Origin: an uncultured Pseudodesulfovibrio sp.
GTDB lineage: Bacteria > Desulfobacterota > Desulfovibrionia > Desulfovibrionales > Desulfovibrionaceae
NCBI RefSeq assembly: GCF_963675635.1
Contig: NZ_OY776488.1
Location: 1,339,501-1,403,500, forward strand
DNA length: 64,000 bases
Reading direction: 5' to 3'
Position 1 is the first letter of the stretch; every line of letters starts with the position of its first letter. A model generated the notes under the pieces. It searched no databases. It was not told where the DNA came from and worked only from the letters and a program-made list of their open reading frames with translations. Below are positions 25,981-35,713 of this stretch, in pieces. A program made the translations under genes and the position numbers.

Positions 25981-27080
25981 ACCAAGAACAGAAAATGCTC
26001 ATCTTCACCCCCACCCCGGCCGCACCTGCGCCCATTGCAGCAAAGGGTGTGATTCACTGGTTACATACGAACCTTTTTTCCGGTTGGGCCAACTCCATTC
26101 TGACCATTCTCTGTATGGCCCTGCTCATAAAGAGTGTTCCCCCCCTCATTTCATGGGCCTTCATCGACGCGGTCTGGACCGGTGGCCCTGAAATGTGCGC
26201 CAATGACAGCGGTGCCTGCTGGGCATTCATCAGCGCAAAATACCGGATACTGCTTGTCGGCACGTACCCCCCGGAACTCATCTGGCGGCCTATCGCCTCT
26301 GCACTGCTCTTTGCCGGCGTGATCGCAGCCACCGTATCTGGTTGCTGCAAAAGCCGTTACCTGATTGGTCTATGGCCTCTGCTCTTCGTGATCGCACTCT
26401 GGCTTATCGGTGGTGGCGCGGGGCTGCCAACAGTAGACCAGTCCATGTGGGGCGGACTTATGCTCAGTCTCGGACTGGCTGCAGTCGGCATCCTGATTTC
26501 CATCCCCTTCGGTATCCTGCTGGCACTCGGCAGGCAGTCGAAACTCATGGGTATCAGCACTCCGTGCATCGGATTCATTGAACTTATCCGAGGCGTACCG
26601 CTCATCACCATCCTGTTCATGGCTTCGGTCATGATGCCGCTGTTCCTGCCCGAGGACATGCAGATCAATAACCTGCTCAGGGTACAGATCGGCATCATTC
26701 TCTTTTCCTCGGCATACATCGCGGAGGTTGTGCGAGGCGGTTTACAGGCTGTTTCTTCAGGACAGACAGACGCCGCCAAAGCCTTGGGTCTCAGCAAATG
26801 GATGGTCACCCTGTTCATTGTTCTGCCGCAAGCTCTCAGGCATGTTCTCCCAGCCCTGATAGGTCGGTGTATCGCACTGTTCAAAGACACGTCACTGGTC
26901 ATCATTGTTGGCTTGCTCGACTTCCTGGGGATGGCAAAAGCCGCCTCGCAGGATCAGGTCTGGCTCGGACATGACGCAGAAGGCTATGTATTCTGCGCCG
27001 TGGTGTATTGGTGCATCTGTTTCGGCATGAGCCGCTATGGTCGTTCGCTCGAAAAACGCGGCCCCAAGAAAAACAACTGA
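25977..27080 (+). CDS. aapM: General L-amino acid permease AapM
   Basis: The 367-residue permease starts at 25977, overlapping the aapQ stop as ATGA, so translation is coupled. It has the IELIRGVPLITILFM motif and an EAA loop (DAAKALGLSKWMVTLFIVLP). The roughly 130-residue N-terminal extension with several membrane segments before the core domain is typical of AapM/BztC. It pairs with AapQ in the membrane. Confidence 0.88.
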   Translation: MNQEQKMLIFTPTPAAPAPIAAKGVIHWLHTNLFSGWANSILTILCMALLIKSVPPLISWAFIDAVWTGGPEMCANDSGACWAFISAKYRILLVGTYPPELIWRPIASALLFAGVIAATVSGCCKSRYLIGLWPLLFVIALWLIGGGAGLPTVDQSMWGGLMLSLGLAAVGILISIPFGILLALGRQSKLMGISTPCIGFIELIRGVPLITILFMASVMMPLFLPEDMQINNLLRVQIGIILFSSAYIAEVVRGGLQAVSSGQTDAAKALGLSKWMVTLFIVLPQALRHVLPALIGRCIALFKDTSLVIIVGLLDFLGMAKAASQDQVWLGHDAEGYVFCAVVYWCICFGMSRYGRSLEKRGPKKNN

Positions 27081-27092
27081 TAAGGCTGAATT

Positions 27093-27839
27093 ATGGAATC
27101 TCAGAAAGTTGTGATTGACGTCAAAGGACTGAACAAATGGTACGGCGACTTTCACGTTCTCAAAAATATTGATCTTCAGGTCAGGGAAGGCGAACGTATC
27201 GTCATCTGCGGTCCTTCCGGCTCAGGCAAGTCCACTCTCATCCGGTGCATGAACCGCCTTGAACGTCATCAGGAAGGGTCTATCATCGTAGACGGTACCG
27301 AACTGACTGGCAGCCTCAAGGGGATCGAAAAGATCCGCAAGGAAGTCGGCATGGTCTTCCAGAACTTCAATCTCTTCCCGCACATGACGGTTTTGGAAAA
27401 CCTGACCCTGGCGCCTGTCTGGGTTCGGAAAATGCCCAAAAAAGAAGCCGAAAAAATAGCCATGCACTACCTTGACCGTGTGCGCATCTCCGAACAGGCC
27501 ATGAAATATCCGGGCCAGCTTTCAGGCGGTCAGCAACAGCGCGTGGCCATTGCCCGTGCCTTGTGCATGAGCCCGAACATACTGCTCTTTGACGAGCCGA
27601 CATCCGCGCTTGACCCGGAAATGATTAAGGAAGTCCTGGACGTCATGATCGAGCTTGCCAAAGAAAACATGACCATGGTCTGCGTTACTCACGAAATGGG
27701 TTTTGCCCGTACAGTGGCCGACCGCATCATCTTCATGGATTATGGCGAGATCGTTGAACAGAACTCGCCGGAAGAATTCTTCAGCAATCCGAAATATGAC
27801 CGGACCAAACTCTTTCTGAGCCAGATATTGCAGCACTGA
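27093..27839 (+). CDS. aapP: General L-amino acid transporter ATPase AapP
   Basis: The 248-residue ATPase has Walker [10 protein letters not shown], signature LSGGQQQR and Walker [12 protein letters not shown]. It is very similar to the other two amino-acid ATPases in the window. It sits 12 bases after aapM and is the last gene of the operon, ending before a bidirectional terminator. Confidence 0.92.
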   Translation: MESQKVVIDVKGLNKWYGDFHVLKNIDLQVREGERIVICGPSGSGKSTLIRCMNRLERHQEGSIIVDGTELTGSLKGIEKIRKEVGMVFQNFNLFPHMTVLENLTLAPVWVRKMPKKEAEKIAMHYLDRVRISEQAMKYPGQLSGGQQQRVAIARALCMSPNILLFDEPTSALDPEMIKEVLDVMIELAKENMTMVCVTHEMGFARTVADRIIFMDYGEIVEQNSPEEFFSNPKYDRTKLFLSQILQH

Positions 27840-27921
27840 TTATTGCGGAGAACATCCGCCCCCTTGCTGAAAAGCTCGTTCAACAAGAAAAAAGCTCCAT
27901 AAAATTACCGTATTTTATAAA

Positions 27922-27957
27922 AAGCCCCCCGAAAGAAATGCATCTTCCGGGGGGCTT
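27922..27957. terminator. Bidirectional terminator between aapP and proX
   Basis: A 10-bp G-C-rich stem (27922-27931 with 27948-27957) lies between the convergent aapP and proX genes. An A run lies on the left side, giving T residues for the minus-strand transcript. Confidence 0.75.
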
Positions 27958-27979
27958 CCACGATTAAGAGTATGAGAGG

Positions 27980-28984
27980 CTATTGAGCAGCTTTACGAGC
28001 AGTATCCAGCCAGCCATTCCACTTGGCCTGATTGTTGGCGACCCATTCATCCACATGCTTGGCAATGTCCTTGTCGGACTTCTCGCCTTCATTCATGCGG
28101 GTATTCTGAGCGCTGACGTCGCCAATGGTGAGTTTGAAGTTCTTGAGGAACGTAGCGGCTGCCGGGTTCTCTTCAAGGAACTTTTTATTGGCTACAACAG
28201 TGATATCATAAACCATAAAACCGTTTCGCAGGGGATCGGAGACAGCACCTTCGATACCGGAAACTTCGCTCTGGGCGGTGCCGCCAACAGGTACATTGAT
28301 CCACATTACATCCTTGCCAGGCTTGAACTTGAAGACGGTCCAGTTGGGAGTCCATGTGTAGAAAAAGACCGGCTTGCCAGCCTTGTATGCGCCCAAGGCA
28401 GAGGCCATGCCGACTTCATAGGCAGCCTTCACTGGATTGATGTGCTGAGAAAGGTCGTACTCCTCCATATGCTGGGAGATAACCTTTTCGCAGCCCCAAC
28501 CCGGAGGGCATGCGATGAGATCGGCTTTGCCGTCATCATTCTGGTCAAACGCTTTTTTCACTTCGTCACGCTTGAAATCTTCCAAAGATTTGATACCAAA
28601 CTTTTCCACTTCCCTCTTGGAAACGAGATAGCCCTGCATACCGCCTGCCTTGATGATCGGATCAAGTATGACTCCCTTCTTTTCGAAGTTCTTGGGCAAC
28701 TGTTCGTTGTGCAGCGGGAAGTTACCATTACACCAGTAGTCGATATCGCCCAGATAAATGGATTTGTAAGCGATGGGGTTTTGCAGGTCTTTCGGTTTTT
28801 TTACGTCATAGCCCAGTTCTACCAGCCCTCTGCGGGCCAAGGCTTCCTGGAAGAAGCCGGTGTTCCAGGTGGCGCGTGCAGGGCGCAGAGTGACACCTTC
28901 ACCAGGTTTCATAGTTGCAGCCAGTGCAGAAGACGCTATCAGAACCGCACAGATTGCGGTGAACGTCAATTTCATCAATTTCAT
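27980..28984 (-). CDS. proX: Glycine betaine/proline binding protein ProX
   Basis: The 334-residue protein has a signal peptide (about 22 residues, ending in ALA) and an OpuAC-type ligand-binding domain. Aromatic-rich stretches such as FFYTWTPNW are typical of the betaine-binding cage. A strong ribosome-binding site (GGAGG) lies four bases before the ATG. It captures glycine betaine or proline betaine in the periplasm for osmoprotection. Unusually placed relative to the amino-acid systems here, the binding protein is the last gene of the operon. Confidence 0.92.
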   Translation of the reverse strand: MKLMKLTFTAICAVLIASSALAATMKPGEGVTLRPARATWNTGFFQEALARRGLVELGYDVKKPKDLQNPIAYKSIYLGDIDYWCNGNFPLHNEQLPKNFEKKGVILDPIIKAGGMQGYLVSKREVEKFGIKSLEDFKRDEVKKAFDQNDDGKADLIACPPGWGCEKVISQHMEEYDLSQHINPVKAAYEVGMASALGAYKAGKPVFFYTWTPNWTVFKFKPGKDVMWINVPVGGTAQSEVSGIEGAVSDPLRNGFMVYDITVVANKKFLEENPAAATFLKNFKLTIGDVSAQNTRMNEGEKSDKDIAKHVDEWVANNQAKWNGWLDTARKAAQ

Positions 28985-29010
28985 GGAACCTCCTAAGATT
29001 CTATGTTTAT

Positions 29011-29841
29011 TTATTTCTTTTGAGCCATTGATTGAGTGATGCGGTCAAGAACAATGGCCATAAGCACGATGCCCACACCACCGACAACCGCACGGCCTAT
29101 GTCCAAGGTATTCAGGCCAAGGATAACAGGCGAGCCAAGACCGCCTGCACCAATGAGTGCGGCAATGACGACCATGGACAGAGCCATCATTATGGTTTGA
29201 TTCAATCCAGCCAGAATTGTGGACATGGCTAACGGAATTTGTACTTTAACCAAAACCTGCCAACGAGTGGCTCCAAAAGCCTGTGCCGCTTCCACCAACT
29301 CGGGATGGACCTGGCGAATGCCAAGGCTTGTTAACCTGATAATCGGTGGTAGGGCGAAGATGATGGTCGCTAGAACGCCCGCGACGTTTCCCACAGAAAA
29401 AAGCATGACGATGGGGACGAGGTAAACAAAAGCCGGAGTGGTCTGCATTGCATCGAGAACCGGTCTGAGAGCAAACTCAAATCGGTCACTTCGCCCAGCC
29501 ATGATACCGAGAGGAACGCCGATCAGCGCGCAGATGATCACAGAAGAGAGAACCATGGCCAGTGTGATCATCGTATCTTCCCAGAGACCAAGAAAACCGA
29601 CCGTGAACATGGCCACAAGGGAAAAGACTGCAAGTCGTTTGCCCGAAAACCGCCATGCGACCAAGCAGACAGCAACAATAATGATAGATGGATGGAGCAT
29701 GTTCAAACCATGCTCAAACCCATTCAGCATTTGCTCCACAGGCCATTTGAGCGTCTGAAAGAACTCGCGGTGGTTATCTACCAGCCATTCGATGAACACG
29801 GTAACCCATTTATCAAGAGGTATGATTGTTTCTTCGAACAT
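29011..29841 (-). CDS. proW: Glycine betaine/proline permease ProW
   Basis: The 276-residue membrane protein has the BPD-type permease domain with an EAA loop (EAAQAFGATRWQVLVKVQIP) and about six hydrophobic segments. ProW forms the channel of the ProU-type osmoprotectant transporter. A ribosome-binding site (AAGGAGG) overlaps the end of proV, whose stop is two bases away, so the two are coupled. Confidence 0.93.
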   Translation of the reverse strand: MFEETIIPLDKWVTVFIEWLVDNHREFFQTLKWPVEQMLNGFEHGLNMLHPSIIIVAVCLVAWRFSGKRLAVFSLVAMFTVGFLGLWEDTMITLAMVLSSVIICALIGVPLGIMAGRSDRFEFALRPVLDAMQTTPAFVYLVPIVMLFSVGNVAGVLATIIFALPPIIRLTSLGIRQVHPELVEAAQAFGATRWQVLVKVQIPLAMSTILAGLNQTIMMALSMVVIAALIGAGGLGSPVILGLNTLDIGRAVVGGVGIVLMAIVLDRITQSMAQKK

Positions 29842-29843
29842 GA

Positions 29844-31064
29844 TTAGTTGCCTCCTTCGCCCTGAACAGGCTCTTCCGTACGATGTAGGGTCTTCAGGAA
29901 GCGATTCTTGGAGACGACTCCTTTATATACGCCATTGGCATCAACCACAGGCACCGGCCACGGACTCGACGCAACCATGGGCAGGATATCCTGCATGGAT
30001 TCATCAAAGTTGACAGGTTCGGCCTCCTCCAAAAAGGCTTGGCTCAGCGGCTTGTCGGGCAAACCGTTTTCCAGAGCTCCACGAATACCTTCGGATGAAA
30101 CCACTCCAAGGAAGCGATGTTTGCCGTCAAGGACATAGCCATGCTCCAACTCGCTTCCACTGAGAATCTCGTGTGCAATACGCAAGCTTCCTTCCTTGGT
30201 GGTGACAATGGTCGGATGAGTGTCGCGTACTATATCGCCAGCGTTGATGACGTTGGTGGGATCGACGCCTCTGAAAAAGGCGCGAACATAGTCGTTTGCA
30301 GGGTTTTGCAAGATATCGTCAGGTGTTCCCACCTGAACCACCTTGCCGCCTTCCATGATGGCGATACGGTCACCTATGCGCAAAGCTTCATCGAGATCAT
30401 GAGAGATGAAGATGATAGTCCGTTGATGCTCTTCCTGTAACTTGAGCAATTCGTCCTGCATTTCAGTGCGAATAAGTGGGTCCAATGCGGAAAAGGCTTC
30501 GTCCATGAGCAGAATTTCCGGATCAACGGCTAACCCTCTTGCCAACCCAACACGCTGCTGCATACCGCCACTGAGTTGGTCTGGATATTGATCCTCCCAC
30601 CCTGCCAGGCCGACCTGTTCCAGAGCCTCTCGCGCTCTTTGGTGTCGTTTTTCCTTTTCAACCCCGGCCAGCTCAAGTCCGAAAGCAGCGTTGTCCAGGA
30701 CAGTCTGATGCGGCATGAGCGCAAAAGACTGGAAAACCATGCTCATGTTGTACAGCCGAAACTTGACTAACTCATCATTGGTCATGGCCGTCACATCTTG
30801 ACCATTCACTATGACACGACCGGATGTCGGCTCAATCAAACGGTTGAGCATTCGGACAATGGTGGATTTTCCCGACCCTGACAGTCCCATGATGACGAAT
30901 ATTTTCCCGGTCTCAATGGTGAAGGAGGCGTTATCCACACCTACGGTCATGCCGGTTTCCTGTTGGATGGACTGCTTGTCATGCCCGTCCTTGAGCATTT
31001 TCATGCCTAGTTTAGGCTTCTTTCCAAAAATTTTATAAAGGTTCTCGACGCGAATGGTTCCCAT
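29844..31064 (-). CDS. proV: Glycine betaine/proline transporter ATPase ProV
   Basis: The 406-residue ATPase has Walker [10 protein letters not shown], signature LSGGMQQR and Walker [13 protein letters not shown], then a C-terminal CBS pair (from about residue 270), as in E. coli ProV. I place the start at 31064, which has GGAGAG three bases upstream and yields [14 protein letters not shown]; a longer frame would begin at a TTG without support. The CBS domains may sense ionic strength. proV is the first gene of a proVWX operon. Confidence 0.93.
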   Translation of the reverse strand: MGTIRVENLYKIFGKKPKLGMKMLKDGHDKQSIQQETGMTVGVDNASFTIETGKIFVIMGLSGSGKSTIVRMLNRLIEPTSGRVIVNGQDVTAMTNDELVKFRLYNMSMVFQSFALMPHQTVLDNAAFGLELAGVEKEKRHQRAREALEQVGLAGWEDQYPDQLSGGMQQRVGLARGLAVDPEILLMDEAFSALDPLIRTEMQDELLKLQEEHQRTIIFISHDLDEALRIGDRIAIMEGGKVVQVGTPDDILQNPANDYVRAFFRGVDPTNVINAGDIVRDTHPTIVTTKEGSLRIAHEILSGSELEHGYVLDGKHRFLGVVSSEGIRGALENGLPDKPLSQAFLEEAEPVNFDESMQDILPMVASSPWPVPVVDANGVYKGVVSKNRFLKTLHRTEEPVQGEGGN

Positions 31065-31665
31065 GATCTCTCCGATAAATGTAACAATAGAGCCCTCTTG
31101 CAAATTGCAAAAGAGTCGACAAGACAGAAGGAGGAAGAGAGTTAGATCAATGGGACACGATCACGAAGTCCGCAGGGAGTTGTCTCCCTTGGTTCTCCGT
31201 GAATAGGTGAATTTTTAAATCCGATATGACACTTTGTTGGCAAAGGCATAATAATGAGTAATGAAAGCATTACGTGTTGTTGTGTTCTTATGTTGTAGTT
31301 TTGTGTCGTTGATAGATTCTAATGTTACAGTAGATAAACATGATTCATACGACGATAAACTGCATTTATATAAGCACAACTATGCAACGACGACAAAACA
31401 ACACTACTTTATAACCAAATATAATTCTTAATATTTATCCTACAGGAAGATCAATTACATGTCAAAAATCATCCAAACATGGTATGATATACACTAATTT
31501 CTCACGATTTCCGAATGTCGACAACCCAACAACGTGCGTTAACCATCGGTTCAGATGTCGGCTGATAGCAAGCCCTGCGACAGCAGGCTAGGTAAGATGA
31601 AAATTCCATCAAGAAACACATCGTTGAACTGACTGACTTCAGCAATAATACGCCGCGATGCACTC
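31065..31665. promoter_or_regulatory. Long AT-rich non-coding region upstream of proV
   Basis: About 600 bases without a convincing gene lie between proV and the ssb terminator. On the minus strand, TTGCCA (31238-31243) and ATTTAA (31215-31220), 17 bases apart, could be the proV promoter. An imperfect inverted repeat pairs roughly 31274-31311 with 31384-31407. TTGCAA occurs twice at 31099-31111, close to proV, and a 6-bp hairpin lies at 31174-31189. A 12-codon frame at 31459-31497 has a weak ribosome-binding site and is probably chance. Osmotic control through AT-rich DNA is plausible but inferred. Confidence 0.4.
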
Positions 31666-31666
31666 C

Positions 31667-31696
31667 AAAAAAAAGAGGGTGGTAAAAACCACCCTC
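31667..31696 (-). terminator. Rho-independent terminator after ssb
   Basis: An 8-bp stem (31675-31682 with 31689-31696) is followed, on the minus strand, by a run of eight T residues. It ends the ssb transcript. Confidence 0.85.
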
Positions 31697-31778
31697 AAAA
31701 AACTTCGTAATATCTACCAGCTCTAGCTTAACAACACATACTGCTCGCTATAACTGGACAATTCATAAACTCAATTCA

Positions 31779-32330
31779 TCAGAACGGGACATCATCCATG
31801 CCGCTGGCTTCGGACGGGAAGGCCGGACCAAGGTCTTCGTCCTGTTGCTGAGGAGCTTGCCCCTGCTGGGGAGCCTGCTGCTGATAACCGCCCTGAGGTT
31901 GTTGCTGCTGATATCCACCCTGCTGTTGCTGCTGGTAGCCGCCCTGCTGCTTTTGATATCCGCCACCAGCCTGAGCGCCTGGGCCATCTGCAGCACGATC
32001 AAGACCCTGGACATTGTCGGCCACGATCTCAGTCATGTAACGATCCTGACCAGTGCTCTGATCCTGCCATTTGCGAGTCTGCAGCTTGCCTTCGACCAGA
32101 ACCAGACGGCCTTTGCCAAGGTAGTTGCCACAAAATTCAGCAGTCTGTCGCCATGCAACAATGTTGTGCCACTCGGTTTTTTCAACCTTCTGGCCTGTCT
32201 GCCTGTCACGGTAGCCTTCATCCGTGGCAATGGAAAACTTCGCCCGAGCCTGTCCGGCGGGTGTATAAGACAGTTCGGGATCACGCCCCAATCTGCCGAT
32301 GAGAATAACCTTGTTCATGCTGCCAGCCAT
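31779..32330 (-). CDS. ssb: Single-stranded DNA-binding protein
   Basis: The 183-residue protein has the OB-fold domain (residues 1-110: NKVILIGRLGRDPELSYTP), a low-complexity linker made of repeated GGYQ and poly-Gln units, and the acidic tail ending DDVPF that recruits replication and repair proteins. AAGGAG lies six bases before the start. It coats single-stranded DNA during replication and repair. It is the last gene of the minus-strand run from motA, though a separate promoter is likely. Confidence 0.95.
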   Translation of the reverse strand: MAGSMNKVILIGRLGRDPELSYTPAGQARAKFSIATDEGYRDRQTGQKVEKTEWHNIVAWRQTAEFCGNYLGKGRLVLVEGKLQTRKWQDQSTGQDRYMTEIVADNVQGLDRAADGPGAQAGGGYQKQQGGYQQQQQGGYQQQQPQGGYQQQAPQQGQAPQQQDEDLGPAFPSEASGMDDVPF

Positions 32331-32364
32331 ATTTACTCCTTGCTCTCTTTATATACTTCAGTCA

Positions 32365-32706
32365 TCAAAATTTATCTGCAATGCCTTCGAGAGCATCCAA
32401 CAGGTCTTCCAATTGATAGATGAGCTTATCGGCCTCACTTGGCTTCCACTCTCCAAGGAGCTTCTCGATCTCAAGCCGCAATTCCTCGGCTTTTTCAGCT
32501 CCGTCCTTCAGGGCTTCGACCTTATCATCATCGATCAGTCCGACACGGACCGCATCGAAAACAGCTCCAGTTAATTCAAGTACACCCTTCTTCTTGATAA
32601 CCTTGGGGTCTTGCCAAACAAGATTCCACAATGAAGGATAGGTTTTTTCGACCTCGTCTTCACTGAAAGTCCAAGCTATGACGCGCACTTGAAGGAGTCT
32701 GCCCAT
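32365..32706 (-). CDS. Small conserved-looking protein of unknown function
   Basis: The 113-residue protein has no signal peptide or membrane segment. Its N-terminal third contains VRVIAWTFSEDEV and a Trp-rich stretch (PSLWNLVW); the C-terminal half is strongly helical and acidic. I recognise no family. It starts six bases after the biotinyl-like gene and lies before ssb, so it is probably translated with the carboxylase genes. A structural or regulatory role in that complex is conceivable but not shown. Confidence 0.7.
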   Translation of the reverse strand: MGRLLQVRVIAWTFSEDEVEKTYPSLWNLVWQDPKVIKKKGVLELTGAVFDAVRVGLIDDDKVEALKDGAEKAEELRLEIEKLLGEWKPSEADKLIYQLEDLLDALEGIADKF

Positions 32707-32712
32707 AATGTC

Positions 32713-33363
32713 CTACACTTCTTCTTCCCATTCACTCTGGATACGGGCGACCACATCCTGAATGACGGTCAATTGATCTTCGGGGCAGATACCGATCAAC
32801 GGTCCGCCCTCGTCCACATTGTCACCACGACCAAAATACACAGAATAGATAATACCGTCAGGACCCGTATATGCCAAAGGAGTCTCCCGTTTCATTCGGG
32901 AAACAATGAGGATTTCCATGCCATCATGTACCTTGACAGAACGCTTGCCGGAGACCTTGAGCTTTTGGTCTACCTCAGGAACGAAATAATATTTGGCTCG
33001 TTCCGGTGCACGGAACAGGTAGAGCGCTTCCTGAAGGATCAACTCAATAACTTCCTTACGAGTCAGATAATGCTTGATGGTCACCAGTGGTTCACCGGCT
33101 TCAACAAACTGACCTTCATGCTCCAGATGAACTGATTCAATAATGCCCTTTTCTGGAGCAGGGATGGGCTTCTTGTTTTTTTCTCTGGTCAGATTCGCCA
33201 GCAAGCTACCGGGTTTTTCCTTATAATCGCCTCCAGGGCCGCGTACAGTGTCGCCCTGCTTCAAACCAGCGAACTCGACAACGCCTGTATGCGGGGCGCG
33301 AACCACGATTTCACGGTATGGAGACGCTTTAACCTTATCAAGTAACTCTTTAATATTCAGCAC
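32713..33363 (-). CDS. Biotinyl/lipoyl-like carrier protein, degenerate motif
   Basis: The 216-residue protein starts at a GTG with AAGGAAAG three bases upstream. It has several barrel-sandwich half-motifs: APHTGVVEFAGLKQGD near residue 23, APEKGIIESVHLEHEG near 69 and YTGPDGIIYSVYFGRGD near 165. The last is preceded by SRMKRE at 155-160, the only match to the biotin site (normally AMKM), so K158 is the only candidate for biotinylation. About 50 residues (100-150) interrupt the usual order of the domain. It stands next to biotin carboxylase and carboxyltransferase genes and is the likely carrier or a structural relative of it. Without modification data the role stays open. Confidence 0.75.
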   Translation of the reverse strand: MLNIKELLDKVKASPYREIVVRAPHTGVVEFAGLKQGDTVRGPGGDYKEKPGSLLANLTREKNKKPIPAPEKGIIESVHLEHEGQFVEAGEPLVTIKHYLTRKEVIELILQEALYLFRAPERAKYYFVPEVDQKLKVSGKRSVKVHDGMEILIVSRMKRETPLAYTGPDGIIYSVYFGRGDNVDEGGPLIGICPEDQLTVIQDVVARIQSEWEEEV

Positions 33364-33448
33364 TATCTTTCCTTGTCTTCTCGTTTTGACTTTCTACTTC
33401 CGATTTCGGAAGTTAAAAGGGTATGGGCCGCATGCTGCGGACTCTGGG

Positions 33449-35713
33449 CTAACGATAGTACAGGTTGCGACCGCCCATGGTCAAGAGCGACTGATGGAGG
33501 TTTTTCTTGACCTCCCGTCTGTCCCAAATTCCGTGAATATGCCCGCGAGAAAGAGCATGATAAGCGCGGTGATAATCCGGCGGAATAGTGATACCCGTTG
33601 TCTCGGTAATGACACCGGGACCGGCAAAACCGATATTCGACGACTGTACGGCGAACTGATAAGGCGAACATCCGAGAAAGCTAGCCACGGGGCCTGCATA
33701 GGAATTGGTGTCATACAGAACCAGATAGAGTCCGCCTGCATCGATGTAACGGCGCACGGCAATGGTACACCGCGGCATCTGAATAACCCCGTTAACGCCT
33801 TCCTGAATACGAATTCCAGCCGTGCCATGCACATAGGCGATAAACGGCTGACGTTTGCGCGTTGCCCGTTCCGCCGCACGGATGAACTTCTCACCCTCGG
33901 CCGCGCCCACACTGCCGCCTCGGAAGGGGGCGCACAAGACTGCAACCACGGTATCGACTTCTTCAATGGTCGTTTCAAAAGTGATACACGCCGATTTTAA
34001 CCCGGTCTTTTCCTTGGCCTTGTCGAGCTTGAAATCAAATTTCTCATATCCAAGCGGATTCACGGACTCCAACTGCTGGTTGAACTCCTTGGACTCACTG
34101 TAATCAAAAACATTTTCCAAATACCATCGGTATTCCATGGGAAAATGATGACCACAGGAAGGACACACGCCGGCAAAATCGCCAAAAAGATCAGGCACCC
34201 ACAGATCCGGGCAATGCTGAGTCCGCACATTGGGACATGTGATGGTCCGGTCTTCATGGCTGCGAGGACTGGTCCAGGACCATTCACTTCCGACCAGACA
34301 GGCGCCGTCTTCGGGACAGGACAATCGGGTCAATCTTTTCATGACTTCTTCACCCACAGCAGGTCTTTCAGCCCCGTTGCCCATGACTTTATCCACGGTC
34401 TTTTTCAAAGGCATGAGGAGCTTGTGCCGAACCAGATGCGCTTCGGCTCCAATATCCTCAAACATGGCGTCCAGACGTTTTTTCTGCCGCCCAAGCAGAT
34501 CATACCGCAAAAAAGAATGTGTGGCCCAGACCGCGCCCTTGGTCGCGGTCACAGCCCTGTTAACAATTCCGGTACCATCCAGCCTGGCGTGGCGACTCAG
34601 ACTCCTGAACTTGCGCTGCCGCTGATCGACCAGACGATTCAGGGCGGATTTGGACAGGGTCCAGCGCATAAAGATGGACTCGGCGTCATCCGCTTTGTTG
34701 CCACGAACCGCCATGGCCCGGTACAGCTTCATGGATTTGACGCCACTGACCACTTCATTGGTGGCTTGAATCAGTTCACGACGCAATTCACGGAAAAACT
34801 CATAATGATTTGGCCTGGCACCCAATGGGGGTTCTTGCAAGATACGATCAATATAACCATTTTGAAGGTTATCTTCGGCAGTGATACACAATTGCCTGGC
34901 ACATTTTTCAATAAGTTCCGGTGTGGCCCGGGCACCGCCTCGCAGGCCGCCTTCAATGGCAGCCGCACCTTCGGGTGAAATAACGGAATAATACCCATGA
35001 GAAAGCATTATACGACGGTCAGCCAAACCAACGGCTTCTGCACCGCCGGAACCGCCTTCGGAAAAAATAGAAATGACCGGCACCTTGAGTGCGGCCAGTT
35101 CGTACAGGTTTTTAGCTATCTGCTGAGCAGCACCCGGCCAATCTTCAACTGGATAGGCTCCAGGCGTAAACACAAAGGTATGCACAGGAATATTTTCTGT
35201 TTCAGCAACCTTCATATAATGCAAGGCCTTGGCATTCCCTGCTGGCTTTACCGATCCGCCATTGCGGAAAGCCTCGCCGTGCCCTTTTTCCTGACCGATA
35301 ACCATGACCATCTGGTTGACAACCTTGTCGCCGACTCTGCGTGAAAAAACGGCCCGGGCGATGAGCATGGACGGATCAATGTTGAACTCACCGCGTCCAC
35401 CGATCTCGGTATAGTTGTCATAAACATTCTCAAGTATGTCCTTGAGACAGATACGTTGCGGATGCCTGACAATACGCACCCTATCCATGGGTGTCAGGGT
35501 CGTGTCGAGCTTGCGTTCGGAAAAATCAAACAGGTCTTCAAGCCTCACCAGCTGTTCACGGGACACACCACCAGGTTGTGACTGATGCCGTTCCAGCAGG
35601 TCATTCAATCTGGCAGAAAGAAGACGAATAGACTCATCTTCCTTGCCCGCGAAAATGTCGCGTATATAGCTCAAACGATCTTTGAGATTCTGGACTTTTT
35701 TTGCAGTATCCAT
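33449..35713 (-). CDS. Fused acyl-CoA carboxylase carboxyltransferase (AccA-AccD order)
   Basis: The 754-residue protein joins two crotonase-fold halves. Residues about 60-330 resemble AccA (alpha subunit; FSEGGSGGAEAVGLADR, SVISPEGAAAI). Residues about 480-754 resemble AccD (beta subunit), with cysteines in CPNVRTQHC and CPSCGHHF, close to the AccD zinc finger but with the first pair spaced by six residues. It should transfer carboxyl groups from carboxybiotin to an acyl-CoA, most simply acetyl-CoA for fatty-acid synthesis. Alpha-before-beta in one chain differs from the usual separate genes. A middle region of about 100 residues links the halves. Biotin carboxylase lies immediately upstream. 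Confidence 0.87.
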   Translation of the reverse strand: MDTAKKVQNLKDRLSYIRDIFAGKEDESIRLLSARLNDLLERHQSQPGGVSREQLVRLEDLFDFSERKLDTTLTPMDRVRIVRHPQRICLKDILENVYDNYTEIGGRGEFNIDPSMLIARAVFSRRVGDKVVNQMVMVIGQEKGHGEAFRNGGSVKPAGNAKALHYMKVAETENIPVHTFVFTPGAYPVEDWPGAAQQIAKNLYELAALKVPVISIFSEGGSGGAEAVGLADRRIMLSHGYYSVISPEGAAAIEGGLRGGARATPELIEKCARQLCITAEDNLQNGYIDRILQEPPLGARPNHYEFFRELRRELIQATNEVVSGVKSMKLYRAMAVRGNKADDAESIFMRWTLSKSALNRLVDQRQRKFRSLSRHARLDGTGIVNRAVTATKGAVWATHSFLRYDLLGRQKKRLDAMFEDIGAEAHLVRHKLLMPLKKTVDKVMGNGAERPAVGEEVMKRLTRLSCPEDGACLVGSEWSWTSPRSHEDRTITCPNVRTQHCPDLWVPDLFGDFAGVCPSCGHHFPMEYRWYLENVFDYSESKEFNQQLESVNPLGYEKFDFKLDKAKEKTGLKSACITFETTIEEVDTVVAVLCAPFRGGSVGAAEGEKFIRAAERATRKRQPFIAYVHGTAGIRIQEGVNGVIQMPRCTIAVRRYIDAGGLYLVLYDTNSYAGPVASFLGCSPYQFAVQSSNIGFAGPGVITETTGITIPPDYHRAYHALSRGHIHGIWDRREVKKNLHQSLLTMGGRNLYYR

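Noticed and set aside
27983-28996. A 337-codon + strand frame over proX
   Set aside because: Opposite a complete ProX with signal peptide and strong ribosome-binding site; no independent support.
31459-31497. Twelve-codon frame with a weak ribosome-binding site upstream of proV
   Set aside because: Too short to support, no conserved feature seen, and it lies on the opposite strand to proV, so it is not a leader peptide of that operon.
3470-31595. CAGGCTAGGT appears both near 3472 and near 31585
   Set aside because: A ten-base match is expected many times by chance in 64 kb, and the flanks do not match.
31870-31990. Short tandem GGYQ/poly-Gln coding repeats, first considered a DNA repeat array
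   Set aside because: They are the normal low-complexity linker of SSB.
34145-34978. A 277-codon + strand frame over the fused carboxyltransferase
   Set aside because: Antisense shadow with no family features.
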